DNA of 64,000 nucleotides, from assembly GCA_905178155.1 (NCBI GenBank), contig CAJINV010000008.1:1736001-1800000 (forward strand). The letters are read 5' to 3'. Made by a program: the position numbers and the translations under genes. The notes beneath the pieces are model-generated. The model saw nothing but the letters and a program-made list of their open reading frames with translations, did not search any database and had not been told where the DNA came from. Below are positions 9,017 to 21,687 of the stretch, piece after piece. The DNA is from Amoebophrya sp. A120 (lineage: Eukaryota; Sar; Dinophyceae; Syndiniales; Amoebophryaceae). Numbering within the stretch: position 1 is the first letter of the stretch; each line of letters begins with the position of its first letter.

Positions 9017-12000
9017 TCACTTCTCCATGTTTAACTGGGTTGCGCGCAGTGGACTGTGCATCCGATCAACACCATCTCTTTCCTGCTCCTTCACGCTGCC
9101 ATGTCTCGACGGCGACGGGGTCGTTTCATTCTTATAGCTGCCTCTTTCTCCTGCTAAACTTACGTCTCGCCCGTCCTCCTGCTCGTTTGGATCCTCTGTC
9201 GCCGACGAATCCGCCGCACCAGCATCAAAATCTTCGTTTTTCTTGTCTCTCCCCACTTGGTCTGGCGAGCCGCCGGTCGCAGTCAGGAAACTCAGGCGCT
9301 CGTTGCCAGCGGCGCTCGGCCGCGTAGCGTCCTGGACGTCGTTGCCATGCTGGTTCCCTTCTCGCTTTCGCATCACAACTGGTGAAGAGGTCGCACTTGA
9401 AGAAGGAGCATGATTACCTCTGTTCTCGGTTTGGAGACCTTTATTTTTCCCGTCGTTTGCTGCTGGCTGGTGCAAACGCTGCTGCTGATGTCGCTGCGCC
9501 AACGCTTGCTGCTGCCCTTGTTGCTGCTGGTGGCTCGCAGCAGACGTGGCCGCTGCACTGTTTGAAGTAATCTGCTCGACGATGGTTGCCCGCGCGCCGG
9601 TCCGGTTCGGCATTGGCGACAGCACCTCTTGCAATATGGCCTTGCCGTCCTTCTTTTCCAGCATCTGCCGCATGCGAGCTACATCCGTCGCCGGCTGCTG
9701 CTGCTGCTGCTGCGGCACAGCAAGTAGGTGCTGGTGCGGCACCTGCAAAAACTGATCGCGCTGGGGGTGGTTTGCGATTGTGTGGCCGCTTTGCGCTTTA
9801 TTGTTGTTGATCCCGATTCTCGGTGGGCTTGCATACCGAGCCGGCTGGCGCACAGGAGCGCGCTGCTCTTGATAAGCATTACTGGCTGCTCCCGGTGCTG
9901 CAGCTCCGAAAAGCTGCATCTGCTCGCACTGTAACCGCAAATCGTGCGGTACTCCCGCCATCTGCGGGGGTGAAAGTCGTCCGTTGGCTGCGCTGCCAGC
10001 GCCGAGCGGACCGCCAAGACCTTCGTTTTCCACAGCCGTGGCACCAGCGGAGGCATAATTCCCGACGTGTTGCAGCAGCGCATTGGAGGGATAAGCAGAT
10101 GGATTATTCGTGTGTGAAATACTGTCACCGGCACTCATGACCCCAATGCCCGCCGCACTGTTGAGACCAAAACTCACCCCTCCGCCCGAAAGATGTTGAT
10201 GTGGTGCAGCCAAACCGAAGGCACTTGTTGCGCCCATGGGCGGCGAGGCTGAGGCGCTACTGCTGTTGCTGCTGCTTGAGATACCACCAGCTCCTCCTAC
10301 AGTTGTTCCGCCAGCAGGGAGCGCGGCCGTGGTGTTGCTACTTTTGTCGACGACGACGTTGTTAAAGACGAACAGGAGTTCGTAGCACAGCAGCGGGATC
10401 ACGACCAGCACCGGGCCCAGGACGACTCCTTTCACACCGAAGTGCGAAATCCCGAGAACAACTCCCAACCCGGTTAGCCAGGGGTTGGACTCTGGAATCT
10501 CCATGTAAATGGCCACCGTCACGTTCCACCACGTGGTGAAGCGGATGCATTGCAAAAGTAGTGCTCTCGTACGAATATCGGAATCCATAACCGTACAGTT
10601 TCGGAACTTCTTTCGTTTCTGTCGACAGTAACCCTCAGCATGGGGTTAGCTGCCTGTTTTTGAAATGCAAAGCGATGGATAAATAAGCCATTTCATCTTT
10701 TGCGTATCGTCACGACCACGAGAGCTGTACTACTGTTGCACAGGATAAGATTGATCAGGAAGCAAATCGACGCCCAATAGAACGCATACGACGTGGCATC
10801 AGAAGGAGCAGATGTTGCGCTACTAGCTCTCGACAGGATGCTGGCCTGATGCTGGTGGAGCGGGCTTGTACTGTCGGCTGCTGTTGACATGTCCGAGCGA
10901 AACGAGAACATGGAGAAGGGAGGTGTTAGTATAGAGGTTGAAGTGGTTTCGGCGAAACTATTATCTGCAGCGCCGCTCGACGCCGATGCTGCAGCCGCGT
11001 GCAGGTTCCTCGCAGCCAGCAGCTGTTGCTGCTCCATGTTGCTGTAGTTCCAGTACACGTAGGAATTTGCAAGGGGGCGGAAAAATCGGCAAATAGCATC
11101 ATTTTTGTGAGCGCGCATTTTGAGGGGGCAAAAAAATTATGGCTGTTGGGGGTGTCACTACTGCTTTTTTTCCTGTTGGCCATTTAGATGCTGGCGCCAC
11201 TCTTCGTTGCCACGGTCCGCCATCCGGCCCCCCCCCGTTTTCAAATAAAACCGCAGCATTTTGTTGCAGTTGCACAGGCCTGCGGCCCTCTGACGCGGGA
11301 AGCCGCGCCCCCTCTCCCGCATCCAGTTCCGGACGCGCCCAGATATCTTCTCATCTTCCCTCTCCGGCCGGATATTCAGAAGGCGGACGCGCCAGCAGTC
11401 AAGTGCTTCCGGGGGGGGGTGCCGAAGGGGGGGGTAAGGGGGTGCGCTTGGGCTACCTCTGGGCTACCATTTTGGATGGGGCACGCAAAATCGGCAGTTT
11501 CCAATGGGGATTAGGGGGTCGGCATAGGCTACCGAAAGGGTACCCGGAAGGGGTACCCGGAAGGGGTATCCGGGAGGGGCAAAAATGCACCCCCTTGACC
11601 ACCCCCCCCTGGCCGGGCCTCCTTTTCTGAGCGAAGGGCCTCGTCGAGCCCCGGTCAAGGAGGCGGCCCGGCCACTGTTCGAAGAGCGGGCGCACGACAA
11701 AGCGTCCGGCCATCTGAACGACAGGGCACAGAACGAAGGCGCTGTGGCCTGTTTCTGGTCCGGGTGTTGCGGCATTTCCAAAGCTCAGCCATCATGTTTC
11801 CTGTGGAAAAGATGAAGTGACACGCGAGGCGTGTCGGCTTCCAAGATGTTGCGCCCCCAACAAAAAAAAAGTTTTTATCCCCCCAAAAAGTGCGCTGGCA
11901 AAAATGATGCTATTTGCCGATTTTTCCGCCCTAACTGCTCCATGTTGCTGTAGTTCCAGTATACGTAGAAATTTGCAAGAAATGCAACGTAAATCGGGTC

Positions 12001-15000
12001 CACGACGGGGATCAGCGCCATGATGCCGGCAATAATGGTCGGAATGAACACAAGCGGCAACTCGAAAAAAGAGCAAATGAACCAGGTGTAGAGGGTGTAG
12101 AAGACGCACATTTTCACCGCCGAGTACAGAATGGCGTTCAGTACGCGCTCCACGCAGCTGTAGCACATCCGGGAGCTGTCGATCACGGCCAGAAACTCGT
12201 CGAAGTAGTGCATCACCGACACCCGATATCCAAGGAAAAAAGTGTGTAAGTGTAACTTTATTGCAGGAACAGCATCACAGATTTGTTTTGCATGACAGAG
12301 AAAACCTGTCATGCGTAGCTAGTACGCGAAAACACGTATGAAAATAGCCTCTGATGCACATCCAGCATGACAGGTGTAACTGTATTGCAACGTCTGCAAC
12401 ACAAAGTTACACTTACACAGTTTTTTTCTCGCATACCCGACTCTTGAGCATGTAGAAGAGGGCGCAAATGAAGACGATCCCCTGGAAAATCACCTCCAGA
12501 AAGGTCGCCAGCCAGTGCTGCTATGCATTGCAAAACTATCGTACTAGTATAAATTGCAGTACAAATTTTATCAGAAAGAAAAATGAAATTTGTAATGCTA
12601 ATTCAGGTAGTTTGTCATGCAAGATTGCAACTAGTACGAGTACGATACTTTTGCACAGGATAGCTGCAGCAACAGCACCACGAACTGCAGAAAGCGGCTG
12701 ATGGGCGACTGGCCCTGTTGGCCTTCCTGGCCCGGCGCCCCCTGCTGGAAAAGACTCTTGAAACTAGTCAGCCTGTTGCTCTGGTACGCGGAATACACCT
12801 CGTTGAAGGCCTCACTGGACAGTCGTTTCGCCTGCGTGAAGTTCCCGCGGAAAAGCTCAAAAAGCAGCGCTCGTGCCTGCTTCAGCTCGCGCAGCGAAAA
12901 GCTGTGCGGTGGGGGAGCCTGGTGCCTCTGGTGCTCCGAAGTGGTGTTTTGCTTACTACTCGTTGGTGGCGGAGGACTGCTCCTGTTGCCAGGATTTTTC
13001 CCGATTTCATGTTCGTCCTCGGAGAGGCCGGGCATTTCATCACTCGCAAGTGTCATCTTCCGGCGCTGTTGCCTTTCGTCGCTCGATGTTTCTGGTACGT
13101 TGTCTTCTTCATCTACAGCTACACTTGGTCTTTTTACTATGCTTCCTGCTACTGTCGACTCTGTCGTTTTGGTCGTGCTGATAAACGGTGACCGTGTACT
13201 GGACTCGAGAAACCAACTCGACCACGACCGATCGGGCTCGTCTTGGTCGTTCTTGGTTCCTTCGGCTTCGTCCGCCTCAATGTTCTGATCTCCTGATGGT
13301 TGTATGTCCATCTTTTTCTTATTTCGATCCGCGGTTGATTCTTTACTTGTACTTCCGCTTGCGTTTAAGATTTCCTCTAGCCGCCGGTCGAGGTCTTCTG
13401 TTCGTTCGTTGTTTCTCTCCCCAACATATTCCTCGGCGTTGTCGGTGCTGCTGCTATGTGCTGCATTTTGCTCATCCGCGAGAAGCAAACTGTGAATAGG
13501 AACAGTTCTGACCGACGCGTCGGAGAAGAAGTAGCCGCTCAACTGTGGTGGTGGCAGAATCTTGAATTTCTGTTCCTTGACCACGGCAGAGGCATCCTTC
13601 ACTTCGGACGACGGCTCCGATGAGTTTATTTTCACGTCGCCCGTTGTACTCGCCGCACCGTCCGCAGCACTGGTCCTCGTCGCATTTTTTTCTGTAGTAT
13701 CTTCATTCTTGTATTCACGACGGCTGTCGGGACCAATGATCGATGGCCCACTTTCTCCTGACGGGTGATCTCTTGTGCTGTCATCTTCAGTTCTATGCAT
13801 GCGTGCCGTTTTAGAAGCTGTCTCGCTGCTTCGTTCCAAGTGGTGCCCAGCTGCGATCTCGACCTCATTTTCCTCAGGACCTTGCTTTTTCTGAACACTG
13901 TCACCGGCCGATGCAGGGCTATCTGCTGAGGACGACCGTGGTGTGCTCTTGCTCTTCTTCAGCGTTTTTGCGGCCGCGTCGGGGACCTTTTCATCTTCGC
14001 CAACAGTTTCATCATGGTCTCGCACTTGTTCCTGCTCTTCTGCAACGGAAGTCGCGCTCCTGATCTCGGTCGATGAGGATGGGTGTGCTGTCTCACCTCC
14101 GATTTTTTTGCTCTTTTTGGAGGACGGAGAGGATCCCTTTCCAGTTGTGTTCTTCACCGTTACTTTCTGATGTTTTTCTTCTTTCTTCAGGAGCTCCGCT
14201 TTTGCAGTTGCATCGACACTTGTCCTGTTTGACAGTGCCATGCTGTTTTTCCTAAGCTGGTCATCATCATCTCCGTCGTCTCGGAGTGAAATACTGAATC
14301 GATCTGCTACCTTTTTCTCATCCGCCGGTGGTCTCTTCCGGTGCAGCCGTACTTCCGGTGCAGCCGTGCTGTCCGTTTCCTCGCTTCGTGCAGCCGCTCC
14401 ATCACCGCCGTCTTCATTAGCTGCGACATGATCGGACGAGTGGAGACCACTCTTGTGGTCGTCCTCAATATTCTTCGTCGCTCTCGCCTGTTCAAAATCC
14501 TGACCACTGTCATGCGACGAAGTCAAAGGCAATGATCCTGACATAATTTCGGCAGTTGTTACAGTTATTTTCCCGCTGTTCTCAGACGACCTGCTTGTCG
14601 TGCCCTTCGTCAAACTACCCTTCTGGTGATGCCCTTGCTGCGAAGACGCCGGGAAACCAGCCGGCTGGTGCTGCTCTGTACCGACGGTACTGTAGGCGTC
14701 GTACACCAACTTAATGAACTCGTATTCAACCATGTTCCGCTCCAGCCACCCAGAAAAATACTCGTTGTAGTACTGCGTCAAATTCGCATTTGCTTGCTGC
14801 GCCAGCCCACCTGTTGTACTAGGTCCGGCGCGTGTTGTAGTGGTCGGCACTCCTAAAAGCGTCCTCGTGCTGTTCTTTTTATCGCCGAACTGCTCGGTGT
14901 AAAAAGTATTGCTGTCGGCGCCTTTGCCTACAGTCTGTGCTGCTTCGTGCCTGGATAGTGTACTCGCAGCGGCGTCAGAGGCAGAAAAAGAGCTCGGAGA

Positions 15001-18000
15001 GGACGTTGCTCTTCCCGCTGCTTCGTTCGTCGCTGTCGTCCCCGTGCCACCCTTACTTGTCGCAGTGGTCGTGCCAAGACCTACGCCTCCGAGGGTAGTA
15101 GAAGATGTTGTTGCGAAGTGTGACGAAGATGCTCCTTTCATCACATTGAACGCGGAAGAACCGTCGGCCGAGACCCCCGTCTGGTGCTTCTTACCAACGA
15201 CATGCATTGCCTGCGAGAGTCCGGCGAGCACCGGCAAAACGCGCTGCTGGAACAGCTCATTGCTCTCCGCGAACTCCTGTGTGGCTTGCCAAATGAAAGC
15301 AATCTCGCGACTGAGCTCCGCGGCACACAACACCATCAGCACTGCGCACAAGAAAGCAGAGGACACAATAATGAAGATGGCAAGCAGGGTGTGGATCTGG
15401 TCCGTCAACACGGTTGCCAGAACCTGGATATAAATCTCCCGAAGGAAATCAACCACGCATTCCAGGCAGGAGGAGCAGCTCGTGGAAGTCAGTTCTTCAT
15501 CTTGACCTCCATGATCGTCGACAGCCAACATGATAGGCTTTGTTCGCTCGTCCAGAAAATCTGCTTTATTTCGCACTTCACCATCTTCTTGGACATCAAA
15601 TCTTTTGTTTGTTGTAGCGCTAGCCGTGCCAGCAGCTGCATATTCGTGTTCGCTTCTCTTTTGCTGATCCTGCTCGTGTTCTGAGGCGGTTGTGGAGGAT
15701 TTCTCAGCCTCGCCACTTCTAGACACCGTCGTGGTAAGTAGGCCCGCACGATTAGCCCCAGCGGAATATTGCGGAAGATTTTCGGTCAAAACTGCGCGGG
15801 TAGAAGTTGATCCAGCGATCATTGTTCCTGTTGTAAGAACATCGACGTCCGCACCATCCTCGTGGTCCCGAATCAGTATCGCCGCTGGCAACGACGCTGT
15901 ACTATTTTGTCCTCTTTCATCTCTCGGATCCTCTTCTTCATCCTCCACAAGTAAATGGTCTCGGGTGCGTGCATCAGGAGTTGACGACGCGGACGATTTC
16001 TCCTGCTCGTCATTCTCATATTGTTCTTGGCCGCAGCTTCGTATAATTTCCGAGTGCTGCTGTACATGAGAATGAGATAAATTTTGATTTTCCTGCATCG
16101 CTGCAAATTTGGTCCGCATGAAGGTCTGGTGTGCCGCGTCCTCATCACCCCATGCTGGCAGGCGGAGCTCGGACGAAGCCCTACTTGGGTCCAGAGCAGT
16201 CGGCATCAACCCCATATCCTGCAGCTCCACAGAAGACACCGAGTGAGACTCGTCGTGGCCAAGCTGCGCTCTAGTTTCTGCTTTTCTGGAACTGGAAGTG
16301 GTCGCTCTCATAGCTCGGTCGATGCTGTGGCCTTGAAGGTCTTTCTGCACCGACGCCGACGACGAGCGCGGCTGCATCATGGTGGTCCTGCGATCGGCAT
16401 CTGGCGAAGATATGAGCGGGGGCACGGTGCTGGTACTATCTCCAGGTCGTCGTGGGGTCGCGGAATGAGCGGATGATCGCTTCATAATTTGTTGGCCCGG
16501 TCCTACTCCCCCAAGAGTGTTTGCGCCACCCCGTCCGCGTTGAAAGAGCGACTGGAAAAATGTCCGGCTGCGAGAGCTGGAGGGGCGCTGGAAGGAGGTG
16601 GATGAAGATATGGCTCCTAGTTGCTGGTGCTGCAGTCCACGATCATGATCTCCCCGGCCGGACAAACGTGCCGACGCCGAAGATGTCCGCGGCGACGACA
16701 TCCTACCACTTGCTCGTGCCAGGTACTTGGTACCATTTCCAGCTAGCCTTCCGCTGCTTGACGAGATCATGCCAGAAGTTGAGGAAACTTTGCCGTAGCC
16801 GCTGCCCGGTGCTACCTGATCCCGACGTTGCGTCAACCAATTGAGGAGCCCGTCTACTAGGCGAATGAGAATCAGGAGGGAGTAGGCGACGAGGCAGGAA
16901 AAATAGAGGAAACTCGCGGTGGCGCCGAGCGGGTCAAACAAGTCCGGGTCGGCCTTGTAGAGCAGGAAAACCGCGCGCGCAAGTACCGCCCGGTACAGGA
17001 GCGCGAACCAGGGCCAGGAGAAATCGGCCGAGTTGGTGGACGAGGAGGAGACAAAGTTCACGAGTGGCTGGGCCACCAGCCAATACAGCACCCGCGCGAG
17101 CAAGTCAATCAAAATCGGCAGGTCCCGGAAAAAAAAGGACGCGAAAGACTCATACCGACTCCACCACCGCTTCTCCTGGATGCCGAACAGATGCGAAAAA
17201 AACCACGATCGTTTCGTCTGCTCCAGTCTGGTGCTTCGATTGTTGTACAGCGAGGACCCTCGCCTGACGAGAGGACCTCCGGATGGACGACCAGGATGAT
17301 GCAATTCTGAAGCACCTTCCTGACCCGGGGATCTGGACAGAATCGACGAGGAACCGAGAGTTTTTACTCCTGCCGCCGTCTGGTCTACTCCTCGCCTTGA
17401 AGTAGTTGCACTAATAGGTGCACCAAGATCCATTGTGGTGAAGATTTCCGCAGGGGCTGGACCCTGAGTAGAAGATCGGAGAGAACCTCCCGCTCCTGCA
17501 ACTCCCGTGTGCTGGTGTAGGTGCTGTTGTATTGGTGACAGTACTCCTTGGTGTTGCTGCTGTGCAGCTACCAGTCTGCGCCGCAACGTCGCTGACGTGG
17601 AAGACGAGCTGCCTCCAGGTGGAGAAGACATGGAAGTGGTCCTGACAGGCGGAGCATCCGCACCCGAGGAGGACCGCAGCGGAGGTTGCAGCTGCGACTC
17701 TTGGTTATCAGGATCAACGATCCGAGACCGAGTTGTGCGGCGACCCTCATGTTCTTGCAGCCTGTCGATGTAGTGCTCCATGATCTCCTCTTGTTGCTCT
17801 TCTTGAAAAAAAGCCAAGCTGGAACTCTCGTTTTCCTCTAGCACCAGGGATCGCAGCCGATTATTGTCTTCGTCTTCCTTGAATGGAGTGAAAAAATGTT
17901 CGCTGTGTCTGGCAGTAAAAGTGTGTGAGTATGTACTGATGCGCGGCAGTTTCTGCCACACACAAGAAAGTCGTCCTTGCTTGCGCATGCCGCTTGTACA

Positions 18001-18821
18001 GGCAAGAGCAACACCGCGTGGCGGATGGAAATGACAAAATATATCAGCCTTTCAATAAACTTCTTCTATCAGCAAGCGGATCGGCCGCAATTATGGAGTC
18101 CTACTTTCACCGACGATGCAAAGAACTTTCAGCGCTGCAAAAGTTACTTGTCGCGATCAGTATCCTATCGCACTTTTCCAGAACAAACTCTGACATGATT
18201 TATACTTTCGTTTGATAGCTCGTCGTCCGAGAGGAAAAACGCCAAAACCCAGACAAAGAGCTGTTTCTTTACCTCAAACATGGGGATGGAAGCCACGGTC
18301 GCCCAGAAGAGCGCCAAAAAGTAACTCTCCAGCACGAAGTAGTTCAGGTAAAAGATCCCAACGCATCCGGGAAAAAACACCAATCCCCATCCATTTTTTG
18401 CATGGAAAATAGTGGATTTTATGCATGTTTTGCATGACAAATTGGATGAGGATGGGTGTTTTTCCCTCGATACAACGACAAACAATCCGATCAGGTGCAC
18501 CACCAGATGGATGAAGGCAGAGTGCACCGTGGTGCGCCGGTCAATCGCCATTTGCTGTTGCGCATTCGGGGCGGGTGTGCCTGGTTGCAAAAAAGGCGGC
18601 GCGCCACCTGAGGCTGCTCCAATCGTAGAACCACCAGGCGTTGCAACTGCTCCGGGCATCATGGTAGGTGCGGGAGAGAATCCGCCGCCTGTCCCTGTCG
18701 TAGTTCCTGGGACAACTTGCGGCCCAAAGTTCTGATGATTCTGATAAACCTGCTGACCCGGTGCCGGCATTCGAACACGACTCTGGGCCGGACCAGAAAC
18801 AAAAGCACCACTGCTGCTCAT
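9017..18821 (-). CDS. TMEM245: TMEM245-like (AI-2E transporter family) multi-pass membrane protein, with introners
   Basis: A multi-exon gene for a membrane protein of roughly 2,700-2,800 residues. Exon 1 begins at ATG 18821. Frame-restoring joins occur at introners 18472-18359, 12662-12517 and 12435-12222, and across a 906-nt repeat-flanked intron near 11,0xx-11,9xx. Boundaries near 18,190-17,860 and 10,720-10,600 are uncertain. Family evidence: the C-terminal segment NPWLTGLGVVLGISHFGVKG...GPVLVV matches the conserved AI-2E/TMEM245 motif (NPYLTGL...GxxGxxxGP), preceded by the helix ELPLVFIPTIIAGIMALIPVV and by AIYMEI. Hydrophobic segments lie at about 18.5-18.2 kb, 17.2-16.8 kb, 15.45-15.25 kb, 12.5 kb, 12.2-11.95 kb, 10.8-10.7 kb and 10.5-10.35 kb. 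A Ser/Thr/Ala-rich insertion of over 1,000 residues separates the N-terminal and C-terminal membrane parts, and a Gln/Ala-rich tail (short polyQ near 9,700) follows the last helix. Function in eukaryotes is poorly known; animal TMEM245 is a membrane protein of this family. Confidence 0.82.
11029..11979 (-). repeat. 45-bp direct repeats flanking a large inverted-repeat intron
   Basis: Bases 11029-11073 and 11935-11979 are the same 45-bp exon piece (encoding YVYWNYSNMEQ) with two differences. They are exactly 906 nt apart, a multiple of three, so splicing between equivalent points of the copies joins FLANFYVYWNYSNMEQ to QQLLAARN in frame. This is either an unusually long target duplication or a local duplication that created an intron. 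Confidence 0.85.
11074..11934 (-). mobile_element. Large introner-like element with perfect 33-bp inverted repeats
   Basis: Arms 11075-11107 and 11899-11931 are perfect inverted repeats of 33 bp; an imperfect extension follows (ATTTTGAGGGGGC against a similar run near 11,880). The interior is GC-rich, with short G-runs, a tandem GGGTACCCGGAAG motif at about 11,538-11,570 and a nested inverted pair (AAGGGGGTGC near 11,435; GCACCCCCTT near 11,586). There is no coding potential. It is much longer than the other introners in this window and has 45-bp rather than 5-bp flanking duplications. Confidence 0.75.
12227..12435 (-). mobile_element. Introner, 209 bp, TSD CCCGA
   Basis: Ends TATCC...GCATA, arms of about 30 bp (TGTGTAAGTGTAACTTT shared exactly), flanked by CCCGA at 12222-12226 and 12436-12440. 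Removing the element plus one copy joins FYMLKSR to VSVMHYFDEF in frame within the TMEM245-like gene. Confidence 0.9.
12522..12662 (-). mobile_element. Introner, 141 bp, TSD GCTGC
   Basis: Ends TATGC...GGATA with inverted arms around the core TATCGTACT. Flanked by GCTGC at 12517-12521 and 12663-12667. Removal joins FVVLLLQ to HWLATFLEV in frame, rebuilding a membrane helix. The right arm (ACGATACTTTTGCACAGGATA) is identical to that of the element at 54803-54951. Confidence 0.9.
18364..18472 (-). mobile_element. Introner, 109 bp, TSD CAACG
   Basis: The shortest example. Left end CATCCGGG, right end CTCGATA, arms of about 33 bp with a few mismatches. Flanked by CAACG at 18359-18363 and 18473-18477. 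Removal joins IGLFVV to GIFYLNYFVLE in frame in the first membrane segments of the TMEM245-like protein. Its own frame is open, so without splicing the helix would carry a polar insert. Confidence 0.85.
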
Positions 18822-20195
18822 TTTCGTCGCCCCACTGTCAGACCTTCTCCCTCGTCGGGTATGCGTATGATCTGCCACGATCCGCTTCACTTAACGTAAG
18901 ACAGTCAAAGCCGCGCAACTCGTGCAGTAGCCACATCAAACGCCGAGCCTGCAGCTTTTCTTGCTCGGAGTCTTGCAGCTGCCGAGGAGCGACATGACAT
19001 CTGAATTGCAGCCGGCGGAAACATCTTCTCGTGACTTGTTATCTATAGAGCCAGCCCCACACAACCATCACTCGTTTCCGCCTGCGATCTTCCAGGTCCC
19101 CCGCTACGAAACCAACCACGGGAGGTGATCATGTTGCCTTGTTTCTTGCTTCCATTTTTCTAATTCTAGTACAAGTAGGTCCTTCACTTGTCATCGATTC
19201 TTGATTTTTCCACTCTCCTTGTCAGGCGCGTCAGGTTGTGGTGGCAAACAAATTTTGGTGACTAAATACCAAATCGTTGCATTGTTGGAGAAGGCACTGC
19301 GGCTATCGAAAATACTTTACGCGCAACGTTCAGGGAAAACAATGGGGTCCTGTTTTGAAACATGAGGGGCACCACATTGATTAGGTAGAGCTACAGAGCT
19401 ACCCATCTATCGGAGGTGAATACGTAGCCTTTTTTGGGTTTAATCGATGGAATACTTAGATGTGCGACAATCCATGAATCAACCGCACCATGCGTTGTTT
19501 GCGTATAGTTCCGTCAAGCTCAAGACTCCATTCAACCGCCAAAATTGACTACATCACGAATCGTCATTGCACTACAATTATAAAAGATGCCTACACCCTC
19601 CACTAGAGCTAGCCATTGAGTGGAGACATCAGTGTCGCTGTATGTGCGGACGCGCGCAACTGATCCTTCAAACACTTATGCAACATCCACCTTCTGATCA
19701 GTTGACTCTAATATCCTTGCGGGGGACCATGACCAGACTAAAACATGAACCCATAGATCGTTTTTCCTTCAAAACCCCTCGGAAACTTGATCATGGAGAA
19801 CATCATCTCTTGATTGATTCCATATTCTATCTTTCCCAACCGATGTGACGCAAAAAAACTTACCGAATCCATGACATCGCACTCATACTCATTCCATCCA
19901 AACATTGGCGAGAATCAAGACCGAAAGCGAAAATGCAAATGACGAATCAATCATAACTTGGTACTCATGAGCTCCGACGTGTGATGGTCACGAATCACCG
20001 AGACCCCGAGTCATGAGACCGGAAGATCGATAAGGCTTTCCAATTAACTTTTGCAGATGCTGATAATGACATCAGATTGCACTGATAATGACTTGATACA
20101 GGTAAGTCCGACATCAAGATGCGCAATATTAAACGTGGAGTGACGCAATTTGATTGTGCCCACTACTAGTGCCAAGTGTGCTCGCGCACAGCTCG
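18822..20195. other. Intergenic, no gene seen
   Basis: AT-richer than the flanking genes, with frequent stops in all frames and no exon-like segment. It should include the 5' flank of the TMEM245-like gene (18.9-19.1 kb) but I recognise no promoter motif. Confidence 0.5.
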
Positions 20196-20690
20196 CTATC
20201 TGCGAAGCTGGAAAAGAAAGTCACGCACTGCCTCTGCCTCGGGCAGCCTCGACGTAACATCTGACCTCGACGTAACATCTGACCTCGGGTTCCGACGGCC
20301 ATCCTCAGCTGCGGCAGCTCCCAGGACCACATGAGGCAGGTTTTCAATCTCTTCCATCGTCAGCTCCCGCGAAACCGCCACAGCGCAATGCTGAAGGGCT
20401 TTCAGAATGATTTTCGTGGCCTTCCCGTCGTCCGCACATTCAACCTCTGAAAGCGAAAATAACCTCCTTGCTGCCGCTTGTGACTCGGCGTCGTCCGCGT
20501 CGTCGCGGCAATTCTTGACTTCACTGCCAGCATCAGGCCGATTAAAACTGGCCCGATGTCTTTGGAACAGAAGACCGTCCTCCAGTTCTCGCACACAGTT
20601 GCGCTGCTCTTGTATTTGCCGACGCAAATCTTCATCCGCCTCCTGCATGCCGCGAAAAGCCTCGAAACCCATTGCCTCAGCGCGCTCCAT
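20196..20690 (-). CDS. Small coiled-coil-like hypothetical protein
   Basis: A 164-residue frame with a true ATG (20690). The first 50 residues are charged and heptad-like (EADEDLRRQIQEQRN...RELEDGL), suggesting a coiled coil. The middle is acidic and Ala-rich. Near the C-terminus RSDVTS is repeated because an 18-bp unit is duplicated at about 20,245-20,285. No family is recognised. Composition and single-frame integrity favour a real gene or exon. Confidence 0.5.
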   Translation of the reverse strand: MERAEAMGFEAFRGMQEADEDLRRQIQEQRNCVRELEDGLLFQRHRASFNRPDAGSEVKNCRDDADDAESQAAARRLFSLSEVECADDGKATKIILKALQHCAVAVSRELTMEEIENLPHVVLGAAAAEDGRRNPRSDVTSRSDVTSRLPEAEAVRDFLFQLRR

Positions 20691-21687
20691 TTTTGCTCAT
20701 GCTCGTCTGGCTGATCATCACAAATACTTATCTCGACGACCTCCTGGCAGCGTTACGATATCGTAAAAATTCAGGTCTTGCTTTTTTGCTTTTCGTCTTC
20801 GTCCTTTTGCTCAAATCGAAACATAAACTCCTCAGGCAAATAGAAATACTGACCGGATGAACTCCTCCTTCTTATTGTCGTTTTTCGCCTCTTGTCAAAG
20901 ACGAGCAAGTACTATGCACTTGCAAAGTTAAGCAAAAGCCTCATCAAGACGAATCTCGGAAAGCTTGTTGAGCTACCAGAACAACAGGTTGCAAATGTTC
21001 TTGCTACATTGTTCGTCACAACGCCCTCCATTGCCGCTTGCCGCTACTTTTTTTTTTGCAGATCGAAACACAGATAAAAGATTTCGTTTTTTTTTACAGT
21101 TGAATGGTACATCAATCAAGGAGCACGGACATTCCATAAATTTCAAACTTGTATTACGATTTATACGTGAGGGTGGATTGATTATCAAGATTGATAGCTT
21201 TAGATTTGTGTACTTGCGTTTTTTTTACATACGAGAACAATTTGTGATTTTACTTCGACGGAAACGATAACGAGATAGAAAACATTACAATTGAAACTTT
21301 ATTCCCTAGCCTTGCGAGTGGCAGTGAAGAACCGATGTATGATACAAATGATATAACTAAGTAGAAATTTTGGATGAAAAAGCGACACAGGAATGGCAGC
21401 TTAGAAATGGTCACCCCGTATTTTTGTGCGCTTTGCAATCTTCGTTCTCTATTGAATCTCATGCTGCAGTAGAAACGAGAGCTCTTCCGCTTCGATAGCC
21501 CCAGCCCGTTATTGAATAACTTCAAACCCTCATTCCTTGCAATTACAAGCTTGCTGCAACACACACACACACAGACACTATCACTACTTATTGTTCCTTA
21601 TATTGTCTTGGAGTAAAAAAAAAATTGCTGTTCTCGTAACAAACAACGCGGCAGCTTTTTTTCTGATGTTCAAGAAGTTTACTCATC
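20691..21687. other. Intergenic, no gene seen
   Basis: AT-rich, with T-runs and many stops. Nothing credible on either strand. Confidence 0.5.

Noticed and set aside
9017-9030. GTGAGT overlapping the stop of the TMEM245-like gene
   Set aside because: Candidate acceptors near 8,920-8,950 lead to stops within a few to twenty codons and no family feature is gained; kept only as a note.
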